DNA from: Candidatus Stahliibacteriota bacterium CG08_land_8_20_14_0_20_40_26
GTDB taxonomy: Bacteria > Hydrothermota > UBA3073
Direction: 5' to 3'
Assembly: GCA_002774315.1 (NCBI GenBank)
Contig: PEYP01000147.1
Coordinates: forward strand, 1 to 9,104
Length of the DNA stretch: 9,104 bases
Shown here: piece after piece, positions 1 to 5,910 of the stretch
Layout of the letters: every line of letters begins with the position of its first letter
How positions within the stretch are numbered: position 1 is the stretch's first letter
Notes under the pieces: model-generated
The model's input: the letters and a program-made list of their open reading frames with translations, nothing else
Told to the model about the DNA's origin: nothing
Databases searched by the model: none
Position numbers and translations under genes: made by a program

Positions 1-40
1 GCTCGATAACAGCTCAAAAACTGTGCCTATGTCGCGATGA
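1..40 (+). CDS. Possible 3' end of an upstream gene cut by the window edge
   Basis: In the frame starting at base 2 the sequence is open from the window edge to a TGA at 38-40, giving a 12-residue tail (LDNSSKTVPMSR). The stop shares the ATGA tetranucleotide at 37-40 with the start codon of the next gene, the usual sign of translational coupling in an operon. Twelve residues are too few to identify a product. If the next gene really is a reverse-transcriptase accessory region, a catalytic polymerase gene would be expected here. A second frame is also open to a TAA at 42-44, so the choice of frame rests only on the ATGA overlap. Confidence 0.3.
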   Translation, partial: LDNSSKTVPMSR

Positions 41-924
41 ATAAAATGAGAAATAAAATCTCATCACAACACTTTGGGACATTCCCTAAACTTAATATCA
101 ACGCTAAAAAAACAGACATACTCTTCGACAAAGAAATAGAAGAAAAACTTTTTGATCCCCAAAAGCCTTTTTTGGACATAGTAGAAAAGGCAATGAAGTC
201 TGAAGACAGAGAGCGAATAGAAGATATTATTCCTTCTTTAACAAAACTTTTTGAAGATGCTTTTTCAAGTGATGCGTTTGAAGGAAGACATTTAAATTTT
301 GCTTTATACCGATTGAGCATTTTGCATACCAGTGGTTTCGACTTCGAAACAACAGAGATAATAAAACTTGTTCAGAAAAACTTTGTATCAAAGCCTCATC
401 ATACTGGACTATTTTGTGATTTTCTATCAATGTTTCCCAATAATAAAAAGATACCAAAATTTTTAATATCATTTTTGAAATCAGAAGATAATATTTATGA
501 ATGGCAAGAATTAAAAGTGTTGCAAGTCCTTTTAAGATTCAATCTTAAAGCAAGTAAATCAGAAATTGAATTTTTTATAAGTTCTGCTCAGGATTCCAAT
601 AAACATTATGCTGTTCGCGCATTTTATTTTTTACTGGCCGGAAAACATGGAACCAACAGAGATAGGGAGTTGATAGTAGATAGGTATGATAGTTTATCTA
701 AAATTTATACAAAAATGGCGGTGATTTTATCTGTGCGGGGATTGGGTGTACCAGCTCGTAACGCTTTCTATTCGCGTATAAAACGAAGTGAAAGTAATAA
801 TGAGATTAAACAATTCATTGATTATGTGAAATCTCTGTTAAGGCCGATCTATTTCTTAACGACAGAGAGGCCTAAAATAGAGACTTATGAAAAATTTAAA
901 AAATCATTCTACGAATCTATCTGA
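37..924 (+). CDS. Helical-repeat protein resembling the C-terminal region of defence reverse transcriptases
   Basis: This 295-residue soluble protein has no signal peptide or membrane segment. It appears all-helical with HEAT-like pairs: residues 84-100 (RHLNFALYRL), 120-150, 153-170 (IYEWQELKVLQVLLRF), 188-205 (HYAVRAFYFLLAGKHG) and 223-250 (YTKMAVILSVRG, then RNAFYSRIKR). By memory, the pattern 'NFAL.RL ... P ... fL.s..niYeWQ ... L ... RA...LgkhG' resembles the helical tail of some Abi/UG-type bacterial reverse transcriptases; no alignment was run. No YxDD polymerase motif is present, so it is not a whole reverse transcriptase. Residues 17-28 (PKLNINAKKTDI) loosely recall the LN..KT segment that follows YxDD, so this could be the 3' half of a split or frameshifted polymerase. 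An in-frame stop at 7-9 fixes the start at 37 or at the second ATG at 46. There is no Shine-Dalgarno; coupling through the ATGA overlap is likely. The reading frame is solid, the function uncertain. Confidence 0.6.
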   Translation: MNKMRNKISSQHFGTFPKLNINAKKTDILFDKEIEEKLFDPQKPFLDIVEKAMKSEDRERIEDIIPSLTKLFEDAFSSDAFEGRHLNFALYRLSILHTSGFDFETTEIIKLVQKNFVSKPHHTGLFCDFLSMFPNNKKIPKFLISFLKSEDNIYEWQELKVLQVLLRFNLKASKSEIEFFISSAQDSNKHYAVRAFYFLLAGKHGTNRDRELIVDRYDSLSKIYTKMAVILSVRGLGVPARNAFYSRIKRSESNNEIKQFIDYVKSLLRPIYFLTTERPKIETYEKFKKSFYESI

Positions 925-984
925 TTCTCTAAAATTTTATTGGTAATGTAAGATTGCAAACTACGAAGCCTTCATTAATCTTAA

Positions 985-1012
985 ATCTTGCTCAAATAGT
1001 CCCAAGCAAGAT
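985..1012. promoter_or_regulatory. Candidate AbiEi operator: 8-bp perfect inverted repeat
   Basis: ATCTTGCT (985-992) and AGCAAGAT (1005-1012) are perfect reverse complements separated by 12 bp, so the arm centres lie about two helical turns apart, as for a dimer or a pair of bound winged-helix proteins. The site lies 100-127 bp upstream of the AbiEi-like start codon, in the only gap ahead of that operon. Characterised AbiEi antitoxins repress their own operon by binding inverted repeats in the promoter, so an autoregulatory operator is the natural reading. No convincing -35/-10 pair could be fixed around it, and the spacing is unsuitable for an intrinsic terminator because no T run follows. 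Confidence 0.35.
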
Positions 1013-1111
1013 ACACCCGTTTAATGAGATAAAATTTCAAGAAAATTAGAAAGATATTTTCGCAATCATATACACCAAAGTCGGTGATAATGACGATAAT
1101 GGTGCATAAAA

Positions 1112-1873
1112 ATGAGAAAAATTGATGTCATAAATAGCTTCGCCAAAAAAGGGCAAACCCTTACTTTTGAAGAAGCGCTGGTTATTAGCGGACTATCGAG
1201 AAAAAGTCTACGAGACCTTCTTTCCGATATGGAAAAACAGGGTTATGTTGAACGGATTGAAAAAGGTAAGTATATGATTATTCCACTTGGTGCCGAGAAA
1301 GGGAAATATACATTAAATGAATTCATCATAGGGTCTCTACTCGTAAATCCCCACTGCATTGCCTACTGGAGTGCTCTTCATTATTATGGATTGACTGAGC
1401 AGATTCCAAATATAGGCTTTATTCAAACAACCGCAAGAAAGAAAAAACAGGAGGTAGAAGTTTTTGGAATTAGATACAGGATTGTTAGAATTAAAGACAC
1501 AAAGTTTTTTGGCATCAGGAAGGAGTGGATTGAGGAAGCCCAGATAAATATTACGGATAGAGAGAAAACAATAGTAGATTGTCTTGATAAGCCGCATTAT
1601 TGTGGTGGAGTGGTAGAGGTCGCCAAAGCACTAAGAAATGGAAAACTGGATAGGGAAAAAACCTCAGAGTATGCCCAACAGATTGGAAATTCCGGGGTGA
1701 TAAGAAGGTTGGGATATCTTTGTGATTTCTTAGGTATTAATATTAGCGTACCCCTGGTAGAAACGAGAAACTACCTTTTACTCGACCCTTCTATGCCCCA
1801 CAAAGGCCCCAAAAATTCAAAATGGAAATTGATTATTAATCTAAATGAGAAAATACTGGGAAAACTAGAATGA
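1112..1873 (+). CDS. abiEi: AbiEi-like antitoxin / transcriptional repressor (type IV toxin-antitoxin)
   Basis: This 253-residue protein is the antitoxin partner of the AbiE abortive-infection system. Such proteins repress their own operon and neutralise the nucleotidyltransferase toxin without stable complex formation (type IV TA). Residues 1-60 form a winged helix: a helix with FEEALVISGLSRKSLRDLL (19-37), then the wing YVERIEKGKYMIIP (45-58). Residues 78-106 (NPHCIAYWSALHYYGLTEQI then GFIQT) match the AYWSALHYYGLT signature of the AbiEi C-terminal domain. ITDREKTIVDCLDKPHYCGG (147-166) is the second family signature. The length is close to that of other AbiEi-type proteins. An in-frame TAA at 1097-1099 leaves ATG 1112 as the only start; the Shine-Dalgarno is weak (GGTG at 1101-1104). 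The gene overlaps the next one by ATGA (1870-1873). Confidence 0.88.
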   Translation: MRKIDVINSFAKKGQTLTFEEALVISGLSRKSLRDLLSDMEKQGYVERIEKGKYMIIPLGAEKGKYTLNEFIIGSLLVNPHCIAYWSALHYYGLTEQIPNIGFIQTTARKKKQEVEVFGIRYRIVRIKDTKFFGIRKEWIEEAQINITDREKTIVDCLDKPHYCGGVVEVAKALRNGKLDREKTSEYAQQIGNSGVIRRLGYLCDFLGINISVPLVETRNYLLLDPSMPHKGPKNSKWKLIINLNEKILGKLE

Positions 1874-2658
1874 TACCTGCAAGAGAGATAAGAGAGAAAG
1901 CAAGGGAATATGGCGTTCCGGAAACAACGATTGAACGAGACTACGCACAAAACTGGTTATTAAAACATCTCTCCCCTATGAATATGGCTCTAAAAGGAGG
2001 CACAGGCATTAGAAAGGTCTATATTGAGAATTACAGATTTTCAGATGACCTTGATTTTACACTGCTTGAAAGGATGGATAAGGATATACTGAAGGAATTA
2101 CTCAATAAGGCTATTCGTGAAGCAAAAGAGGGGAGTGGAATTAACTTTAACGATGAAATCCAAATCGAAGAGAATGTAAATGGCTTTGAGATCCCCATTT
2201 ACCTTCGTATCCTACGAAGGGGAGGAACTCCACTGAAAATCAAACTTGATTTAACCAGCTCTGAAAAGGAAAGTATTTTATTATCTGTAGAAAGAAAGGA
2301 AATCTTACATCCTTATTCTGATAGATGCCAATTTCAGGCAAAAGTCTACTCTTTGGAAGAAATAATGGCTGAAAAGATACGTTCTCTTTTTGAAAGGATA
2401 AGGCCAAGGGATTTATATGATGTATGGTATCTTCATAACAGAATTGATAGAGAGAAAATGTTGAACACTTTGTATGAGAAATGTAGATTTAAAAATGTAG
2501 AAATTGATGTATCCTCTCTTGAAGATAGGAAATCTGATTTTGCTAATGCTTGGAAAAACTCGCTGGGCAATCAGCTTAAAGAACTTCCAGGCTTTAATTA
2601 TGTTTATGATAGAGTTATAAAACAGGTGGGAGAGTATGAGACCAATGGAAATTCTTAA
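1870..2658 (+). CDS. abiEii: AbiEii-like nucleotidyltransferase toxin (type IV toxin-antitoxin)
   Basis: This 262-residue protein belongs to the DUF1814 / AbiEii polymerase-beta-fold nucleotidyltransferases, toxins that arrest growth; related members transfer nucleotides to tRNA ends. The active-site motifs are all visible. KGGTGIRKVY (42-51) is the GG(S/T) loop. FSDDLDF (57-63) carries the metal-binding D60 and D62. KLDL (125-128) supplies the third carboxylate, D127. EEIMAEKIRSL (163-173) and RPRDLYDVWYL (178-188) give K169 and the D181/D184 motif typical of AbiEii. Every expected catalytic residue is present, so the enzyme should be active. It starts inside the stop codon of the AbiEi-like gene and its 3' end overlaps the helicase-nuclease gene by 23 bases, so the three are almost certainly one transcript. 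Confidence 0.9.
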   Translation: MIPAREIREKAREYGVPETTIERDYAQNWLLKHLSPMNMALKGGTGIRKVYIENYRFSDDLDFTLLERMDKDILKELLNKAIREAKEGSGINFNDEIQIEENVNGFEIPIYLRILRRGGTPLKIKLDLTSSEKESILLSVERKEILHPYSDRCQFQAKVYSLEEIMAEKIRSLFERIRPRDLYDVWYLHNRIDREKMLNTLYEKCRFKNVEIDVSSLEDRKSDFANAWKNSLGNQLKELPGFNYVYDRVIKQVGEYETNGNS

Positions 2659-5188
2659 TCCGGGGCAAAGACGCCCGAGTAAGGCATATTTGGTTAACGA
2701 ACTTAGAAAAGCAGTATTCACATGGCGAGAACAGGGTTATCCCAGAGTCACTCCAACAACAAAGAGGCTGTTACAGTTTTGGTTTAAAGAAGACCATCTT
2801 GTAAACAACGAGCCTTTTCAGTTTTGGTTCTGTCAAAGAGAGGCAATGGAAACTTTGATTTATATCTACGAAGCGATGAAGAAGCGGAACTTTATAGATA
2901 TGGCAAGGGATTTTGGAGCAGGACCAATTCAAGGTTATGACCCATCTTATGACCAGTATCCCCTTTATGCCTTTAAGATGGCAACCGGTTCAGGTAAAAC
3001 CTTTGTAATGGCTTTAAGCATTGTTTGGCAATATTTTAATCATATGAAAGAAAATAAAGATGATTATACCTCTAAATTCTTACTCATCGCTGGAGAAAAA
3101 AATGTCATTTACGATAGGCTTACAAGAGATTTTAAAAATGGAAAGATATTTAGAGAATTACCACTCATTCCACCGGAGTGGCAAGACGAATTCGATTTGA
3201 AAGACAACGTCGTCTTAAAAGAAGACCCAATTCATATTATTCCTGAAGGTGTACTATTTCTGACCAATATTCAACAGTTAGAAGAGAGAAGGGGTAGAAA
3301 GGAGGAAGTTAAAGAGTATGTAGATAAAGTTGTAGAGTTGCCAGAGGTTTATAATGTTTCTGATATTTATCAGGAGAACAGAATAAAAGAGGTCTTGACA
3401 TCTTGTCCCAATATAATGATTTTGAAGGATGAAGCTCATCACATATACAGTTTTGAAAAAGCGTGGAAGAAGATACTCTTGGGTCTTCATAAAAATCTTA
3501 GTTCTCAATACGGAAAAGGCATAAATATGGAACTGGATTTCTCAGCCACGCCTAAAACGGAAACCGGGGCATTATTCCCATGGATTATTGTCGACTTCTC
3601 ACTCAAAGAAGCCATTGAAACGAACATCGTAAAGCGACCATTGATAGGAAAGGTCAAGAAAGCGGAAGAGATAGCTTCAACAAAAGCCGTTGAAAGATAC
3701 AGAGCATGGATTGATGCTGGGATAAGAAGATGGCGAGAATACAAGGAAGTACTAAAGTCATTATCTAAGAAACCCGTGCTTTTCTTTCAATGTCCTGAGA
3801 ACAAAGAAGCAGACGAAATATTTGGATATATCAATTCAACTGTCCCTGACTTTAAAGATAAGGTATTATTGATACATACAGATAGCACAGGAGAGGTAAA
3901 AAAAGCGGACTTGCCCAAGGCAAGAGAGTTTGCAAAGACTATTGATGACCCTGACCCCGAAAAGAATCCCTATGCGGCAATAGTAAGCACGCTGATGTTA
4001 AACGAGGGGTGGGATGTGAGAAATGTAAATGTAATTGTGGGACTACGGTCATATACCTCCAAAAGAAAAGTGCTCCCGGAGCAGGTTATTGGACGGGGTT
4101 TAAGGAAGATGTTCCCCGAAGAAGATGCAGACATAGACAAATCCATAAATGTTCTTGAGGTTATCGGACCTCCTGGGCTTATAGATATTCTCGAAGAATT
4201 GGAGAATCAGGAAGGTATAAAGTTTGCCGCATTTGACACCGACAAGGCTCTTAATTTAACCACCATATTTGTAGATGAAAATAAACTGGATAAAGACATT
4301 GAAATACCTATTTTGAGTCCAAGAATTCTCATTAGAGAATTTTATTTGGATGAAGTAGAGATTGATAATTTACCTTTCTTGAAGATTCCTTTAGAGAATA
4401 AAATTTTGGAAATGGAATATATTGCTGTGGATATGCTCAAAGGGATGGAGGTTATAAAAAGAAAATGGGACTTGCCTGTACCTCAGGATTCTAAAAGTGT
4501 AATTGCCTATTATACAGACCAGATACTTAAACGACTGAAAATCGGCGGTGCTTTTGCAAGTTTCTATCCCATGGTAAAGAGATATGTGGTTGAGAAATTG
4601 TTTACTGAAAAAGTGGCTTTTGAAGATCCCCGGGTTCTTTATAAGTTGAGTTCTTCCGAGGTACAGGAACAATTGATAACCTTGTTTGTAAATGCGTTTA
4701 AAGACTTGACCTTCACAGAAAGAGAACCCAAAAAGCAGGATACCATAAAACTCTCGGATACGAGGCCTTTTGTATGGTCAAAATTGGTTTATTCCGCCAA
4801 TAGATGCATCTTCAATTATGTTCCATGTGATAATGGTCTTGAAGTGGATTTCGCGAGATTTATGGACAGAGCCGAAGATGTTGCCTCCTTCAGTAAAATC
4901 ATTTCTAAAATTGGGTTCTTTGTGGAATATAGGGACTCCGAAGGGAATTTTCACCCTGCATATCACCCAGATTTTTTGATAAAAACAAATGAAGGCAAAT
5001 TTTTTGTAATCGAGACTAAAGGAAGAGTAGATGTTGATGTTGAATATAAAGACAAAAGGATAAAACAATGGTGCGAGGATGCTACTAATTTGACAGGCAA
5101 CGGGTGGTCTTTCGTTAGAGTGAATCAGGAAGAATTTGAAGAATACAGATTTAAGAGCATTAGAGAATTGATATCTGCATTGAGTTGA
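2636..5188 (+). CDS. SF2 helicase with C-terminal PD-(D/E)xK nuclease motif, type III restriction Res-like
   Basis: This 850-residue cytoplasmic protein is organised like the Res subunit of type III restriction enzymes: DNA translocase first, nuclease last. Walker A is ATGSGKT (116-122), motif II DEAH (265-268) and motif III SAT (303-305). A second RecA-like lobe carries NEGWDVRNVNVIVGLR (from 456) and the arginine-finger motif QVIGRGLRK (483-491). The C terminus has YHPDF (776-780), then FVIETKGR (790-797), giving P778-D779 and E793-x-K795 of a PD-(D/E)xK nuclease. The roughly 280 residues in between were not assigned. ATG 2636 follows AGGTGGG (2624-2630) with five bases between them; ATG 2645 is a less well-spaced alternative. 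Type III Res normally needs a Mod methyltransferase for target recognition, and none lies within the window on either side. The AbiE pair takes that position instead. A solitary defence helicase-nuclease is therefore as likely as classical restriction. Confidence 0.88.
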   Translation: MRPMEILNPGQRRPSKAYLVNELRKAVFTWREQGYPRVTPTTKRLLQFWFKEDHLVNNEPFQFWFCQREAMETLIYIYEAMKKRNFIDMARDFGAGPIQGYDPSYDQYPLYAFKMATGSGKTFVMALSIVWQYFNHMKENKDDYTSKFLLIAGEKNVIYDRLTRDFKNGKIFRELPLIPPEWQDEFDLKDNVVLKEDPIHIIPEGVLFLTNIQQLEERRGRKEEVKEYVDKVVELPEVYNVSDIYQENRIKEVLTSCPNIMILKDEAHHIYSFEKAWKKILLGLHKNLSSQYGKGINMELDFSATPKTETGALFPWIIVDFSLKEAIETNIVKRPLIGKVKKAEEIASTKAVERYRAWIDAGIRRWREYKEVLKSLSKKPVLFFQCPENKEADEIFGYINSTVPDFKDKVLLIHTDSTGEVKKADLPKAREFAKTIDDPDPEKNPYAAIVSTLMLNEGWDVRNVNVIVGLRSYTSKRKVLPEQVIGRGLRKMFPEEDADIDKSINVLEVIGPPGLIDILEELENQEGIKFAAFDTDKALNLTTIFVDENKLDKDIEIPILSPRILIREFYLDEVEIDNLPFLKIPLENKILEMEYIAVDMLKGMEVIKRKWDLPVPQDSKSVIAYYTDQILKRLKIGGAFASFYPMVKRYVVEKLFTEKVAFEDPRVLYKLSSSEVQEQLITLFVNAFKDLTFTEREPKKQDTIKLSDTRPFVWSKLVYSANRCIFNYVPCDNGLEVDFARFMDRAEDVASFSKIISKIGFFVEYRDSEGNFHPAYHPDFLIKTNEGKFFVIETKGRVDVDVEYKDKRIKQWCEDATNLTGNGWSFVRVNQEEFEEYRFKSIRELISALS

Positions 5189-5379
5189 TAAAATGCAACC
5201 GCCACTTCAAATAACACATATCAAAGACGATTTTTAAGTGTTTCTGGTATAGGACAGTATAGATGTCCTTACAGTTCCAAACTACCAAAAGCAGAAAGGT
5301 CGGAAGAAGGGCTCGCTCAACTCACACTCTTAATACATATATCTTTACCCTTTTGCTCTCATGCATGTACTGGGTTGTG

Positions 5380-5401
5380 GGGGTTAGGCTGAAAACTGAA
5401 A
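5380..5401 (+). repeat. Left inverted repeat of a decayed transposase element
   Basis: The 22-bp segment beginning GGGGTTAGGCTG matches the reverse complement of 5602-5623 at 21 of 22 positions. The single difference is T at 5385 against the complement of G5618. The pair brackets the transposase fragment at 5453-5599, so it probably marks the ends of one mobile unit. No target-site duplication is obvious next to it. Confidence 0.65.
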
Positions 5402-5452
5402 TTTAGACTTGATAATTTGAGTTTGTTATAGGTTTACTATGATAATTGATAT

Positions 5453-5599
5453 ATAACAGGGAAACCTCGTATTGATTATCCTGGCGCTTTTTATCATATT
5501 ATTGCCACGGGTAATAAGAGAGAAAAGATATTTTAGGTAAAGGTGAAAGAAGAATTTTTAAAATTGATAGACAAAGAGAATTGGAATGGTAAATCACTA
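5453..5599 (+). pseudogene. Remnant 5' end of a REP-associated (Y1 / IS200-like) transposase
   Basis: Translating + strand from 5462 gives KPRIDYPGAFYHIIATGNK and then REKIF (to 5533). This is the N-terminal hallmark of the REP-associated tyrosine transposases (RAYT, Y1_Tnp family), whose usual form is 'PR.(I/L)(D/E)YPGA.YH(I/V)..RGN.R..IF'. The same frame hits a TAG at 5534-5536, then continues as a plausible family segment (EEFLKLIDKE, 5549-5578) before the homology stops at the right inverted repeat. No start codon, no HuH catalytic motif and no catalytic tyrosine remain. Only about 45 of the roughly 150-250 residues expected for the family survive, so it cannot be active. It is evidence of a past insertion at this border. 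Confidence 0.75.
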
Positions 5600-5601
5600 T
5601 T

Positions 5602-5623
5602 TTTCAGTTTTCAGCCTGACCCC
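5602..5623 (-). repeat. Right inverted repeat of a decayed transposase element
   Basis: This is the partner of the repeat at 5380-5401. It reads TTTCAGTTTTCAGCCT followed by GACCCC on the + strand. The right arm directly follows the end of transposase homology, so an internal deletion has probably joined a 5' fragment of the gene to the element's far end. Confidence 0.65.
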
Positions 5624-5660
5624 ATTCGTTTTCTCACTTTCACAATCTCTTTCTCTACCT

Positions 5661-5676
5661 TCCCGCAAATGCGGGA
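5661..5676. repeat. Small hairpin with 6-bp stem and 4-nt loop
   Basis: TCCCGC (5661-5666), loop AAAT, GCGGGA (5671-5676) is a perfect inverted repeat. A run of three T follows on the + strand, too short for a confident intrinsic terminator. It lies about 470 bp after the helicase gene, far for that gene's own terminator, and may be another degenerate repeat fragment. Confidence 0.35.
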
Positions 5677-5708
5677 TTTCTGCTTCGCTTCAACAAATTC
5701 AATTCCTA

Positions 5709-5744
5709 TCTACCCTGCCTGACGGCAGACAGGCGACAGGTAGA
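5709..5744. repeat. Palindromic 36-bp interspersed repeat, copy 1
   Basis: This copy is identical to 5868-5903 at 35 of 36 positions, the difference being A at 5729 against G at 5888. Its core is the inverted repeat CCTGCCTG / CAGACAGG (5714-5721, 5726-5733) around a 4-nt ACGG loop, and the outer CTAC and GTAG also pair. In this copy A5729 breaks one pair of the inner stem. Length, palindromy and interspersion beside a RAYT remnant fit a REP-like element. The element appears decayed relative to copy 2. Confidence 0.7.
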
Positions 5745-5867
5745 GATGTTAAATTGCGTCTATAACACCAGCATGACATGCTCCTCAAACAGATTAGACT
5801 ATTTTTGTATTGCGTCCTGTTGATACGCTCTTACTATATATAGATTAAACCTTCCCATGATCGCCTG

Positions 5868-5903
5868 TCTACCCTGCCTGACGGCAGGCAGGCGACAGGT
5901 AGA
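5868..5903. repeat. Palindromic 36-bp interspersed repeat, copy 2, at the 3' end of the peptidase gene
   Basis: The perfect 8-bp stem CCTGCCTG (5873-5880) / CAGGCAGG (5885-5892) has loop ACGG. A competing pairing exists between TCGCCTG (5861-5867) and CAGGCGA (5889-5895), so a longer alternative hairpin is possible. It lies 7 bp past the stop codon of the - strand peptidase gene, so in that transcript it would fold at the 3' end. It could act as a terminator or 3'-end stabiliser as some REP elements do. There is no clear U run, which argues against a simple intrinsic terminator. Confidence 0.7.
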
Positions 5904-5910
5904 TATAATA

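Larger units (their letters stand above)
5189..5910. other. Gene-free, repeat-rich border region
   Basis: About 720 bp with no intact gene separates the + strand defence cluster from the - strand secreted-protein genes. From left to right it holds an unassigned stretch (5189-5379) with only a weak 5-bp stem (GGACA 5252-5256 / TGTCC 5264-5268). Next is a transposase remnant between inverted repeats (5380-5623), a small hairpin (5661-5676), and two 36-bp palindromic repeats (5709-5744, 5868-5903). A 13-bp palindrome AGCATGACATGCT sits at 5770-5782. No good intrinsic terminator was found after the helicase gene. Confidence 0.7.

Noticed and set aside
925..1111. Non-coding RNA (retron-like msr/msd) between the RT-like gene and the AbiE operon
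   Set aside because: Apart from the 8-bp inverted repeat no long stem structure is visible, and there is no polymerase domain in the window to pair it with.
4770..4979. 69-codon open frame on the + strand inside the helicase-nuclease gene
   Set aside because: It lies wholly within the C-terminal part of the helicase-nuclease gene in another frame and resembles no known protein.
5252..5268. GGACA/TGTCC stem as terminator of the helicase-nuclease gene
   Set aside because: The stem is only 5 bp with a 7-nt loop and no T run, so it is expected by chance in AT-rich DNA.
5770..5782. AGCATGACATGCT palindrome as an operator or attachment site
   Set aside because: It is a single short palindrome in a gene-free region, with no promoter beside it and no second copy.
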